Assembly (NCBI RefSeq): GCF_016741785.1
Contig: NZ_JAERRL010000003.1
Coordinates: forward strand, 124,001-188,000
Direction: 5' to 3'
Length of the DNA: 64,000 nt
Source: Streptomyces sp. 7-21
GTDB lineage: Bacteria > Actinomycetota > Actinomycetes > Streptomycetales > Streptomycetaceae
The notes beneath the pieces are model-generated. The model was not told the origin of the DNA. It searched no databases and worked only from the letters and a program-made list of their open reading frames with translations. Below are positions 7,803 to 15,133 of this stretch, in pieces. Position 1 is the stretch's first letter, and the number at the start of each line of letters is the position of its first letter. Both the position numbers and the translations under genes were made by a program.

Positions 7803-8873
7803 TCAGCCCGGCGCCGTCACCACGCCCGCGACGTTCGGCACCGGCACCGGGCGGGACCCCTCGGCCAGCGACACCGCCCCGGCCGTGCCGGTCAGCGAGG
7901 CCGCCACGGCCGGCCGCACCGGCACCAGCGGCGGGGCACCGTCCTCCACCGTGGCGCGGAACCCCTCGATCACCCGGGCCGTGCCCTCCGCGTGCCGCTC
8001 GACCGGCTCCCCGGCGAAGATGAACGGCGGCGGCACCCGCTCCTCCTCGCGGACCCGCCCGTCCGGCGTCGCCCACGCCTCCGCCCGCAGCCGCACCGAC
8101 CAGGCCCGCTCGCCGGGGGCGCGCAGCGACTCGGCCAGCGCCCGGGTGCCGCGCACCGACAGCCAGCTCCAGTGGCTGTCCGGCTCGCCCTGCAGAAAGC
8201 CGTGGCGGGTCAGGGCCAGCGCCCCGCTGGAGAGCCGCACGGCCATCACGACCGCCGAGCGCGGATCGGCCTCGTCCACGACGTGCGCCGCCACCGTCAC
8301 CGGCCAGGCGCCGGTCAGCGCCAGCACGGGCGAGAGGGTGTGCGTGCAGTAGGCCGTGGGCGCGATCCGGCTGCGCCAGTGGTCCGGGCCGCCCAGCAGC
8401 TCGGCGACGCCGTCGGGCGGCAGGCCGTGCAGGTAGTCGGCCTCGACGAGGCTGATCCGGCCCAGCTCACCGGCCTCCACGGCCTGGCGCAGCAGCAGCG
8501 TGTGCGGGTGGCACACGTAGTTCTCGGCGAACGAGTAGCTGGCGGCGGACCGTTCGGCCGCCGCGATGAGCGCGCGCCCCTCCTCCTCGGTGACGCAGGC
8601 GGCGCACTCGGACAGCACGTGGACGCCCCGGTCGAGAAACGCGATGGCCAGCGGGGCGTGGGCGTCGAAGTCGTTGGCCAGGATCACGCCGTCGAGATCC
8701 TGGTGCAGCAGCTCCTCCCAGCGGGAGCACAGCACCGCCCCCGGCAGCCGCTCCCGCGCGGACCGCCGTCGCTCCGCGTCCGTGTCGCAGGCCGCCACCA
8801 CCTCGATCCCCGCCCGCAGGCACAGCTCCGCCAGATACAGGCCCCTGACCAGCCCGACTACTCCGACACGCAT
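7803..8873 (-). CDS. Gfo/Idh/MocA-family oxidoreductase lacking the EKP lysine
   Basis: 356 residues. The N-terminal Rossmann start MRVGVVGLVRGLYLAELCL and the following VVAACDTDAERR are typical NAD(P)-sugar dehydrogenase features. The catalytic EKP motif after GVHVL is replaced by SECAACVTEEEG, so the usual Lys is Cys. The C-terminal half keeps a HWRSRIAPTAYCTHTLSP segment like the substrate domain of the family. Without the Lys it may be catalytically altered or act on a different substrate class. Three in-frame starts exist (GTG 8891, ATG 8882, ATG 8873); the last has GAGGAAG at 9 nt. Divergent from the flavoenzyme at 9179. Confidence 0.75.
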   Translation of the reverse strand: MRVGVVGLVRGLYLAELCLRAGIEVVAACDTDAERRRSARERLPGAVLCSRWEELLHQDLDGVILANDFDAHAPLAIAFLDRGVHVLSECAACVTEEEGRALIAAAERSAASYSFAENYVCHPHTLLLRQAVEAGELGRISLVEADYLHGLPPDGVAELLGGPDHWRSRIAPTAYCTHTLSPVLALTGAWPVTVAAHVVDEADPRSAVVMAVRLSSGALALTRHGFLQGEPDSHWSWLSVRGTRALAESLRAPGERAWSVRLRAEAWATPDGRVREEERVPPPFIFAGEPVERHAEGTARVIEGFRATVEDGAPPLVPVRPAVAASLTGTAGAVSLAEGSRPVPVPNVAGVVTAPG

Positions 8874-9178
8874 GCCCCGCATCTTCCTCACTGCTGCTCA
8901 CCGGGACCACCCGTTTTCCGCGGGGCACCTCGCGGGCAGCGCGGCGGGGGGCATCGCGCGCGGTCCGGCACGCGGCCGGGACAGCCCGGCCGCCACGGCC
9001 GCTTCTCTTTCCCCTCGCCGGCCCGTCACACGCGCTGCCCGCGTGCGCGGTTGCCCGGCCCGCTGGCCAGTACGCCCGCCATTCCGTATGCATCCCTGAT
9101 GGCGAAGAAAATCCGCTCCGCTCCGCTTTAGGCTCGGCGCGACGCCGATGCGGCCGCGAGCGCCCTGGGGAGGCAACC

Positions 9179-10666
9179 GTGAGAATCGAGCCGGGAGATC
9201 CCCGGTACAGCACGCTGGTGCGGGGCTACAACCAGCGGTTCCGGGCGGCGCCCGGGGCCGTGCACCTGGTCCGCACCACGCAGGAGGCCGTCGCGGCGGT
9301 GGAGGAGGCGCTGCGCGGCGGCAAACGGCTGTCCGTGCGCAGCGGCGGGCACTGCTACGCGGACCTCGTCTACCACCGCGACACCGAACTCATCGTGGAC
9401 CTGTCGCTGATGACCAACGTCACCTACGACCCGCGCCGCCGGGCGTTCATGGCGGAGGCCGGGGCGCGGCTGACGGACGTGTACGCCACGCTGCACCGCG
9501 GCTGGGGCGTGCTGCTGCCGGGCGGGGTGTGCCCGCACATCGGGCTGGGCGGTCACCTCACTGGCGGCGGATACGGCTACCACAGCCGCCGGTACGGGGT
9601 GGCGGCCGATCACGTCGAGGCGGTCGAGGTCGTCGTCGCCGACCAGGGCGACCGGGCGCGCGCGGTGATCGCCTCGCGCGGTTCGCACGGCACGCTCCAC
9701 GACCTGTGGTGGGCGGTGTGCGGCGGTGGCGGCGGCACGTTCGGCATCGTGACCCGGTTCTGGCTCCGCGCGCCGTGGGCCGAGGGCGGCGACCCGCTGC
9801 GGCAGCTGCCGCCCGCGCCGCAGGAGGTCCTCATCAGCATGTCGCAGCGGTCCTGGGAGGGGCTGTCGCAGGCGGAGTTCACCAGGCTGCTGCGCAACTT
9901 CGGCCGCTGGTGTGAACGGCACGTGGCGGCCGGCCCGCCGCAGGACGCCCTGTCGGCGACGCTGGTCACTCCGCACCGCTCCTCCGGCGCCCTCCGGCTG
10001 ATCGCGGTGATCGACGCGGGCGTGCCGGGCGCGCGGGCGGCGCTGGACCGGCTCGCCGCCGAGGTCGGCGCGGGCACGGCCCTGGTGACCGCGCCCCACC
10101 GGCGGCTGCCGTGGGCGCAGGCGGAGCGGCTGCTGTCGGCCACGGACCCGGAGACGATGGTGACCGCGGCGAAACGGGTGGCGGTCAAGTCCGGCTACCA
10201 CCGGGCGGCGTTCACCGAGGAGCAGGGCGCGGCGGCGTACCGGCACCTGACGCGGGAGGACTACGGCAACCCGCTGGCGCGGGTGCTGTACTTCGCCGCG
10301 GGCTCGCGGCTCAACGCGGTGCCGCGCGACACCATCGCCTATGTGCACCGCGATTCGTCTTTCGCCGCCCAGTACGAGGTGTTCTGGACCCAGCCGCAGG
10401 AGGACTCGCTGCACCTGAACTGGCTGCGCGGCCTGTACGGCGAGGTGTACGCGGCCACCGGCGGCTATCCCGTGCCGGACGGGCGGACCGGCGGCTGCTA
10501 CATCAACTCGCCCGACCCGGACATCCTCGATCCGCGGTACAACGCCTCAAAAGTGCCCTGGCAGGCGTTCTACTGGCGGGAGAACTACCCCCGCCTCCAG
10601 CGTGCCAAGGCCCGCTGGGACCCGGACGACGTCTTCCGCCACGCCCTGTCGGTGCGCCTGCCCTGA
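9179..10666 (+). CDS. FAD-linked oxidase, berberine-bridge type with bicovalent flavin motifs
   Basis: 495 residues. The FAD domain (about 30-200) contains RSGGHCYAD, whose His is the 8-alpha-linkage position, and GGVCPHIGLGGHLTGGGYG, whose Cys is the 6-S-cysteinyl position. Both together predict bicovalent FAD. The C-terminal BBE segment (YINSPDPDI ... YWRENYPRLQRAKARWDP) is present. Family members oxidise sugars, alcohols or natural-product intermediates. No signal peptide is seen. The GTG start has GGGGAGG at 5 nt. Single gene, ended by a strong hairpin; adjacent to the SMP-30-like gene (convergent). Its role may be in a biosynthetic pathway, since such enzymes often are, but no partner is evident. 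Confidence 0.88.
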   Translation: MRIEPGDPRYSTLVRGYNQRFRAAPGAVHLVRTTQEAVAAVEEALRGGKRLSVRSGGHCYADLVYHRDTELIVDLSLMTNVTYDPRRRAFMAEAGARLTDVYATLHRGWGVLLPGGVCPHIGLGGHLTGGGYGYHSRRYGVAADHVEAVEVVVADQGDRARAVIASRGSHGTLHDLWWAVCGGGGGTFGIVTRFWLRAPWAEGGDPLRQLPPAPQEVLISMSQRSWEGLSQAEFTRLLRNFGRWCERHVAAGPPQDALSATLVTPHRSSGALRLIAVIDAGVPGARAALDRLAAEVGAGTALVTAPHRRLPWAQAERLLSATDPETMVTAAKRVAVKSGYHRAAFTEEQGAAAYRHLTREDYGNPLARVLYFAAGSRLNAVPRDTIAYVHRDSSFAAQYEVFWTQPQEDSLHLNWLRGLYGEVYAATGGYPVPDGRTGGCYINSPDPDILDPRYNASKVPWQAFYWRENYPRLQRAKARWDPDDVFRHALSVRLP

Positions 10667-10672
10667 CAGGGG

Positions 10673-10705
10673 CGCGCCCCCGGGGAGGGGAGGCCCGGGG
10701 GCGCG
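10673..10705 (+). terminator. GC-rich hairpin after flavoenzyme gene
   Basis: CGCGCCCCCGGG (10673-10684) and CCCGGGGGCGCG (10694-10705) form a perfect 12-bp stem with a 9-nt loop, starting 6 nt after the stop codon. There is no T-run. It can serve the convergent gene at 10784 as well. Downstream (about 10731-10761) are repeated GGCCGGGGGAC units. Confidence 0.7.
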
Positions 10706-10783
10706 TGCGGAGGGTCGCGGCGGTCAGAGGCGGCCGGGGGACGGCCGGGGGACGGCCGGGGCTGAGCGGGGGGCGAGCGGGGG

Positions 10784-11869
10784 TCAGGACAGCAGCGGCA
10801 GCCCCTGGATGCCGGGGAGGGTCATGCGCACCACCACGGCCGCGCCCGGGTCGTCCAGGTCGTAGCCCAGGTGGGCCGTGATGAACAGCTGGCCCAGGTC
10901 GGGCCCGCCGAAGGCGAAGTTGGTCAGGCACGGGGTGCGGCTGTCCAGCGAGCCCAGGTCGCGGCCGTACCGGTCGCGCACCCGCACCAGGCCGGTGCCG
11001 AAGTGCGCGATGTACAGCCGTCCCTCGCTGTCCACGGCGAGCCCGTCGGGCTGCGCCTCGGCGATGGGCGACCAGGTGTTGGGCTGCGAGGGCAGCCGGG
11101 TGAACACCGTGCCGCGGCCCACCTGCCCCGGGGCCGTCAGCGGGTAGCGCAGCACGCGGTTGCGGCGGCCCTCGGAGATGTACAGGACGTCGTTGTCCGG
11201 GCTGAGGGCCACCCCGTTGGGGAAGTCGATGACGCCCTCGTCGACGAGCACGCGCGGCCGCTCGCCGGGGCCCTCGACGTAGAACACCCGGCCGGGCTCC
11301 CGCTCGGTGAACGAGCCCGGGTCGGTGAAGTACACGCCGCCGGTGCGGGGGTCGATGGCCAGGTCGTTCAGGCAGCGCAGCGGCCGCCCCTGGTGGTCCT
11401 CGGTGAGGGTGTGCAGGACGGTGCCGTCGGGGTCGAGCCAGACGACGGCGGCGGGCGGGCCCATCTGCACGACGACGTGGGTGCCGTCGGGCAGCACGCG
11501 GTGGCCGTTGGGGGAGACCAGCTCGCCCGAAGTCCACTCGCGCCAGGTGCCGTCCTGCGCGATCTCGAAGATCTCGCTGCCCTGCGTGTTGGACATGAAC
11601 ATCCGGCCTTCGGCGTCGAAGACCAGGCCCTCGCAGCCGTGTTCGCCGAGCCGCGCGATCTCGGTGACCTCGGGGACCGGCAGCCAGGGTCCCTCGCCGG
11701 GCGGCGTCCCGCCGGCCTGCGCCGGGGCGGCGGCGGCCGCCTGGCCGGTGCCGAGCGCGGAGACGCCGAGGGCGGCGAGGCCCGCGCCGCCGCCGGTGAG
11801 CAGCGCCCGGCGGCTGGGGCGGAGGGATCGTGCGGACCGTGCGGACCGTTCGGAAGCTGACGCGCGCAT
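10784..11869 (-). CDS. Tat-exported SMP-30/gluconolactonase-like protein
   Basis: 361 residues. The N-terminal SRRALLTGGGAGLAALG followed by an Ala-rich stretch is a twin-arginine signal, cut near residue 50. The mature part is a six-bladed propeller of the SMP-30/gluconolaconase/LRE type: the hallmark NDLAIDPRTGGVYFTDPG carries the Ca-binding Asn/Asp residues, and FPNGVALSPDNDVLYISE is the next blade. Members hydrolyse lactones or phosphotriesters. Lies 81 nt downstream of the DAHP synthase gene on the same strand, so it might be co-transcribed with the six-gene operon, but a secreted lactonase is not obviously part of it. Confidence 0.82.
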   Translation of the reverse strand: MRASASERSARSARSLRPSRRALLTGGGAGLAALGVSALGTGQAAAAAPAQAGGTPPGEGPWLPVPEVTEIARLGEHGCEGLVFDAEGRMFMSNTQGSEIFEIAQDGTWREWTSGELVSPNGHRVLPDGTHVVVQMGPPAAVVWLDPDGTVLHTLTEDHQGRPLRCLNDLAIDPRTGGVYFTDPGSFTEREPGRVFYVEGPGERPRVLVDEGVIDFPNGVALSPDNDVLYISEGRRNRVLRYPLTAPGQVGRGTVFTRLPSQPNTWSPIAEAQPDGLAVDSEGRLYIAHFGTGLVRVRDRYGRDLGSLDSRTPCLTNFAFGGPDLGQLFITAHLGYDLDDPGAAVVVRMTLPGIQGLPLLS

Positions 11870-11950
11870 GGGGGGTTGGTTCTTCTCTTTCGACTCGTGA
11901 GGGGTAACTCGTGCGGGAAGGAAGACGGCTGATGCCGCGAGGGCGGCCGG

Positions 11951-13174
11951 TCAGGACGACCGGCGCGTGACGAGGGAGGCGGCGAGCCGGACGACCCGCT
12001 CGGACTGGGCGGGGCTCAGCCGCGGGTCGCAGGCCGACTCGTAGCGCGGCAGCGGGGCCTCGTCGTCGAGGTCTTCGCCGTGCGCGACGCACTCGGTCAC
12101 GTCGTCGGGCGCGGTCTCCAGGTGCAGGCCGCCCGGGGGCAGGCCGTGGGCGCCGAGCGCCGCGAAGAACGCCTCGGTCTCGGCGAGCACGTCGTCGAGC
12201 ACGCGCGTCTTCTGCCCCGCCGCGTTGGTCTTGGTGTTGCCGTGCATCGGGTCGATCAGCCAGATAGCCCGGGAGGCCAGCGGGCCGAGCGCCGACAGCA
12301 GCGGCGGCAGCCGGTGCGGCAGGCTGGCGGCGCCCATCCGCACGATGAGCGCGAGCCTGCCGGGCTGGCCGGCCGGGTTGAGCCGCTCGATGAGCGAGGC
12401 GACCTCGGACGGCTCGGTGCGCGGGCCGATCTTGACGCCCACCGGGTTGCTGATGGCGGCGGCGTACTCGACGTGCGCGTGGTCGAGCTGCCGGGTCCGC
12501 TCGCCGATCCACAGGAACGGCGCGGAGGAGCCGTAGCGGCCGCCCCGCTCGTCGGCGCGGGTCAGGGCGTGCTCGTACTCCAGCAGCAGCGCCTCGTGGC
12601 TGGTGTAGGTGGGCGCGAGCGCGGCGCGCACGGCCTGGCCGCTGGCGTCACCGGGGCGCGCCGGGTAGTGGGTGGCGAGGGTGTCCAGCGCCTGGCGCGC
12701 GTGGTCGTAGGCGGCGAGCAGCCGCTGCGGGTCGGGCTGCCGGGCGGCCTCGGTGGCCTCGGCGCTGTTGACCGCGTCGCCCCGGTAGACGGGCAGCACG
12801 GTTCCGTCGGGCAGCGTCTCGTGGGAGTTGGAGCGGGGCTTGGCGTACTGGCCGGCCAGGCGGCCGATGCGCACCACCGGCAGCTTGGTCAGCGACTCGA
12901 ACAGGTCGGCGAGCCGGTGGAGTTCGTTGGCCTTGGCGCGCACCCGCTCCGGCGAGCTGTCCGCGAACAGCTCGGCGCAGTCACCGGTCTGGATGACGAA
13001 GGCCGAACCGCGGGCGACGAAGGCGAGTTCCTCGGTGAGGGCGGCCGGCACGGCGGGCGACACCAGCGGCGGGCGTTCGGTCAGCTCACCGAGCACGGCG
13101 TCGAGTTCGTCCCAGCGGGTCCAGTCGGGCTGCTGTACGGCCCTGGTGGCGATCAGCAGTCGGGTGGTTGACAT
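11951..13174 (-). CDS. Class II DAHP synthase (3-deoxy-7-phosphoheptulonate synthase)
   Basis: 407 residues; joins phosphoenolpyruvate and erythrose-4-phosphate, the first shikimate step. Class II signatures are all present: IQTGDCAELF with the metal Cys, RIGRLAGQYAKPRS, WIGERTRQLDHAHVEY, and DPMHGNTKTNAAGQKTR. The length matches the short forms found in natural-product clusters (PhzC-like), which lack the N-terminal extension of feedback-regulated housekeeping enzymes. GAGAGGA lies 6 nt before the ATG. Last gene of a six-gene minus-strand operon (54 nt after the adenylating enzyme). Its presence implies that the pathway consumes chorismate or another shikimate-derived aromatic in quantity. 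Confidence 0.93.
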   Translation of the reverse strand: MSTTRLLIATRAVQQPDWTRWDELDAVLGELTERPPLVSPAVPAALTEELAFVARGSAFVIQTGDCAELFADSSPERVRAKANELHRLADLFESLTKLPVVRIGRLAGQYAKPRSNSHETLPDGTVLPVYRGDAVNSAEATEAARQPDPQRLLAAYDHARQALDTLATHYPARPGDASGQAVRAALAPTYTSHEALLLEYEHALTRADERGGRYGSSAPFLWIGERTRQLDHAHVEYAAAISNPVGVKIGPRTEPSEVASLIERLNPAGQPGRLALIVRMGAASLPHRLPPLLSALGPLASRAIWLIDPMHGNTKTNAAGQKTRVLDDVLAETEAFFAALGAHGLPPGGLHLETAPDDVTECVAHGEDLDDEAPLPRYESACDPRLSPAQSERVVRLAASLVTRRSS

Positions 13175-13228
13175 GCGTCCTCTCTCGTTCCGGCACTGGT
13201 CGGGTGTCGGTTTCCGGTCGCCTGGGTG

Positions 13229-14320
13229 TCAGGCGTGCGCCGCGTGCGTCTGGTCCGCCAGGCCGCGCAGGGCGGGCAGGCGGACCTTGCCCGTGTCCGT
13301 GCGGGGGATGCGGGGGACGAAACGCACGGCCCTGGGGCCGGGAACCCCGGGGAGTGCGGCGGTGAGGGACTCGCGGACGAGCCGCGCCCCGTCGGGCGGC
13401 CCGCCCGGCCCGGCCGGGTCGGCAGGTGCTGAAACGTACAACTCGTAGTGCTCGCCGCGTACGTCATCGTTGACCGGCAAGCAGGCGGCGTCCGCTCCGG
13501 GCAGCGCGCCGCGCACGGCGTTCTCGACGTGGTCCAGCCAGACCCGCCGCCCGTTGACCTTCACCAGGCGCGAGGCGCGGCCGAGGTGGTCGAAGGTGCG
13601 CGGGCCCCGCCGGCGGATCAGGTCGGTGAGCCGCCACGAGTGCGGTGCCTGGCTCATGCCGGGCCCGCGTGCGATGCGCGGGCTGGCGACGTGCAGGTAG
13701 TCGGCGCCGGCGTCGTCGCCGCGGTCGGGCACGAGGTACACGTCCGGCAGCAGCCGCCAGGGCGTGGTGCCGGGCGCGCCTGCGGGCTCGATGGGGCGGT
13801 GCGCGACGGCACCGGTCTCCGTGGCGCCGAGCAGGGACTCGGCGCGGAAGCCCCGGTCGTGCAGGCCGGCGACGACCTCCCGGGCCGCGTCAGTCGGCGC
13901 GGCCGAGGAGTGGAGCGCCACCACGCCGGGCAGGTCGCGCAGCGCGGGCACCAGGTGACGCAGCAGCGGCCACGAGGACGGCAGGCACACCAGCAGCGTG
14001 CGGGCGCCCTCGCGCAGCGGCGGCACGTCGGTGGGGTCCCGGTGCCAGGCCTGGTGGACCTCGGCGCCGCACAGCCGCGGCAGGATCTCGCCGAAGAGGT
14101 GCCCGTACATGTGGTGCACCGGGGCGAAGTTGATGATGTAGTCCACCGGCCCGATGAGCGTGTCCGCCACGAGCGCGGCCTCGTAGTCCAGCAGGTCGCG
14201 GGGGCGCCGCCAGGTGACGGGCTCGCCGGTGTGTCCGGAGGTGGCGAACGCGGCCTCGTCCGCTGCCTCCCGTGCCCCCGTGGTGGCCGCCGCCGGGGCG
14301 GCCGGAGCGGTGGCGGTCAC
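13229..14320 (-). CDS. Short adenylate-forming enzyme lacking the usual N-terminal third
   Basis: 363 residues. The first recognisable element, FATSGHTGEPVTW at about residue 26, is the A3 (P-loop) motif that normally occurs well over 100 residues into an acyl-CoA ligase. LLGATETGAV (A5), WRLTDLI (A7, TGD-like), HLGRASRLVKVNGRRV (A8) and PRTDTGKVRL (A10, catalytic Lys) follow in order. So the N-terminal subdomain before A3 is absent but the core and C-terminal lid are kept. The GTG start overlaps the ACP stop (GTGA). It probably activates an acid and loads it on the ACP encoded immediately upstream, or works with the PaaK-like enzyme; both are inference. The upstream DNA in this frame is ACP coding sequence, so the shortness is not a start-site error. 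Confidence 0.75.
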   Translation of the reverse strand: MTATAPAAPAAATTGAREAADEAAFATSGHTGEPVTWRRPRDLLDYEAALVADTLIGPVDYIINFAPVHHMYGHLFGEILPRLCGAEVHQAWHRDPTDVPPLREGARTLLVCLPSSWPLLRHLVPALRDLPGVVALHSSAAPTDAAREVVAGLHDRGFRAESLLGATETGAVAHRPIEPAGAPGTTPWRLLPDVYLVPDRGDDAGADYLHVASPRIARGPGMSQAPHSWRLTDLIRRRGPRTFDHLGRASRLVKVNGRRVWLDHVENAVRGALPGADAACLPVNDDVRGEHYELYVSAPADPAGPGGPPDGARLVRESLTAALPGVPGPRAVRFVPRIPRTDTGKVRLPALRGLADQTHAAHA

Positions 14321-14625
14321 CGGCCGCCACCCTGGAGGACGGCGCCGTCCTCCAGGCGCTCGCGGACGAACTGCGTCATGCGGTCGATGGTGGAGAACCA
14401 GTGGCGGACATCGTCGGCGACGAAGTCGACCTCGATGTTGAAACGGTTCTCCACGGCGGTGATGCACTCCATGGCGGTGAGGCTGTCGTAGCGCTCGCCG
14501 AGGGCCTGGTTCAGCTCGGCGTCGTCCGTCACGGACGCCAGCGCGTCGCCGAGCGGACCGGCGAGCGCCTCGCGTATGCCCTCGCGGATCTGGGTCTCTT
14601 CGGGCACCGAGGTGGGGGCGGTCAT
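14317..14625 (-). CDS. Acyl carrier protein
   Basis: 102 residues, acidic. The phosphopantetheine attachment motif is YDSLTAME with Ser48 (DSL core). Helices II/III (AVENRFNIEVDFVADDV and TIDRMTQFV) follow as in type II ACPs. Start ATG overlaps the tautomerase stop (ATGA), and an AAGGAG ribosome binding site lies inside the tautomerase C-terminus. It is the only carrier protein of the operon, so the two adenylating enzymes and any substrate-modifying enzyme presumably act on it. The Sfp-type transferase at 1.8-2.6 kb could modify it. Confidence 0.88.
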   Translation of the reverse strand: MTAPTSVPEETQIREGIREALAGPLGDALASVTDDAELNQALGERYDSLTAMECITAVENRFNIEVDFVADDVRHWFSTIDRMTQFVRERLEDGAVLQGGGR

Positions 14626-15119
14626 GCTGCTGTCTCCTTCGTGTGGGTATCCGTGCGGGAATTCGTGCCGGGGGCCGCGTGGGGATCCGTGCCAGGGGTG
14701 CCGAGGGTGTCGACGCGGCGCAGCTTGCCGTGGTCCGAGATGTAGACGTGGCCGCGCGCCGTCGGCTGGAGATCGAGGTAGAAGAACGCCGTCGCCGGTC
14801 CGACGCCGAGGGCCGCCGCGATCTCCCCGGCGAGCTGGTCGCGGAAGACCTCGTCGCGGTCGACACCGATCTGGCAGACGACGGTCGCGTGGTGAATGGT
14901 TTCGCCATCGCTGGTCTCGCCGTCGCCGCTGGCCGGGGTGCGGATGGCCTCCACGGGCATGGCGCCCGAGTAGAGGGTGCCGGGCTCCTCCGTCACGAAG
15001 CGGACCACGGCGTGGCTGGGGGTGACGCCCTGGCCGGTGAGCCAGCGGGTCAGGCGCACAGCGATGGCGCGCCGCCTTCTGGGGGGCAGTTCCGGGCTGG
15101 TGATGGTGATGGTGGGCAC
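14622..15119 (-). CDS. Tautomerase-superfamily protein (Pro1 type)
   Basis: 165 residues starting GTG-CCC, so Met removal exposes Pro1, the catalytic base of the 4-oxalocrotonate tautomerase superfamily. The N-terminal strand PTITITSPELPPRRRRAIAV, followed by a basic helix, fits this fold, and the length fits the fused (two beta-alpha-beta) forms such as cis-CaaD or MSAD rather than the ~62-residue monomers. A second strand IHHATVVCQIGVDRDEVF would be the second half. The last ~30 residues are Thr/Gly-rich. It may isomerise or hydrate an enoyl/enol intermediate of the operon's product. It sits 14 nt after the toroid gene's stop and overlaps the ACP start. Confidence 0.7.
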   Translation of the reverse strand: MPTITITSPELPPRRRRAIAVRLTRWLTGQGVTPSHAVVRFVTEEPGTLYSGAMPVEAIRTPASGDGETSDGETIHHATVVCQIGVDRDEVFRDQLAGEIAAALGVGPATAFFYLDLQPTARGHVYISDHGKLRRVDTLGTPGTDPHAAPGTNSRTDTHTKETAA

Positions 15120-15133
15120 GGTGGTCGCCTGTC

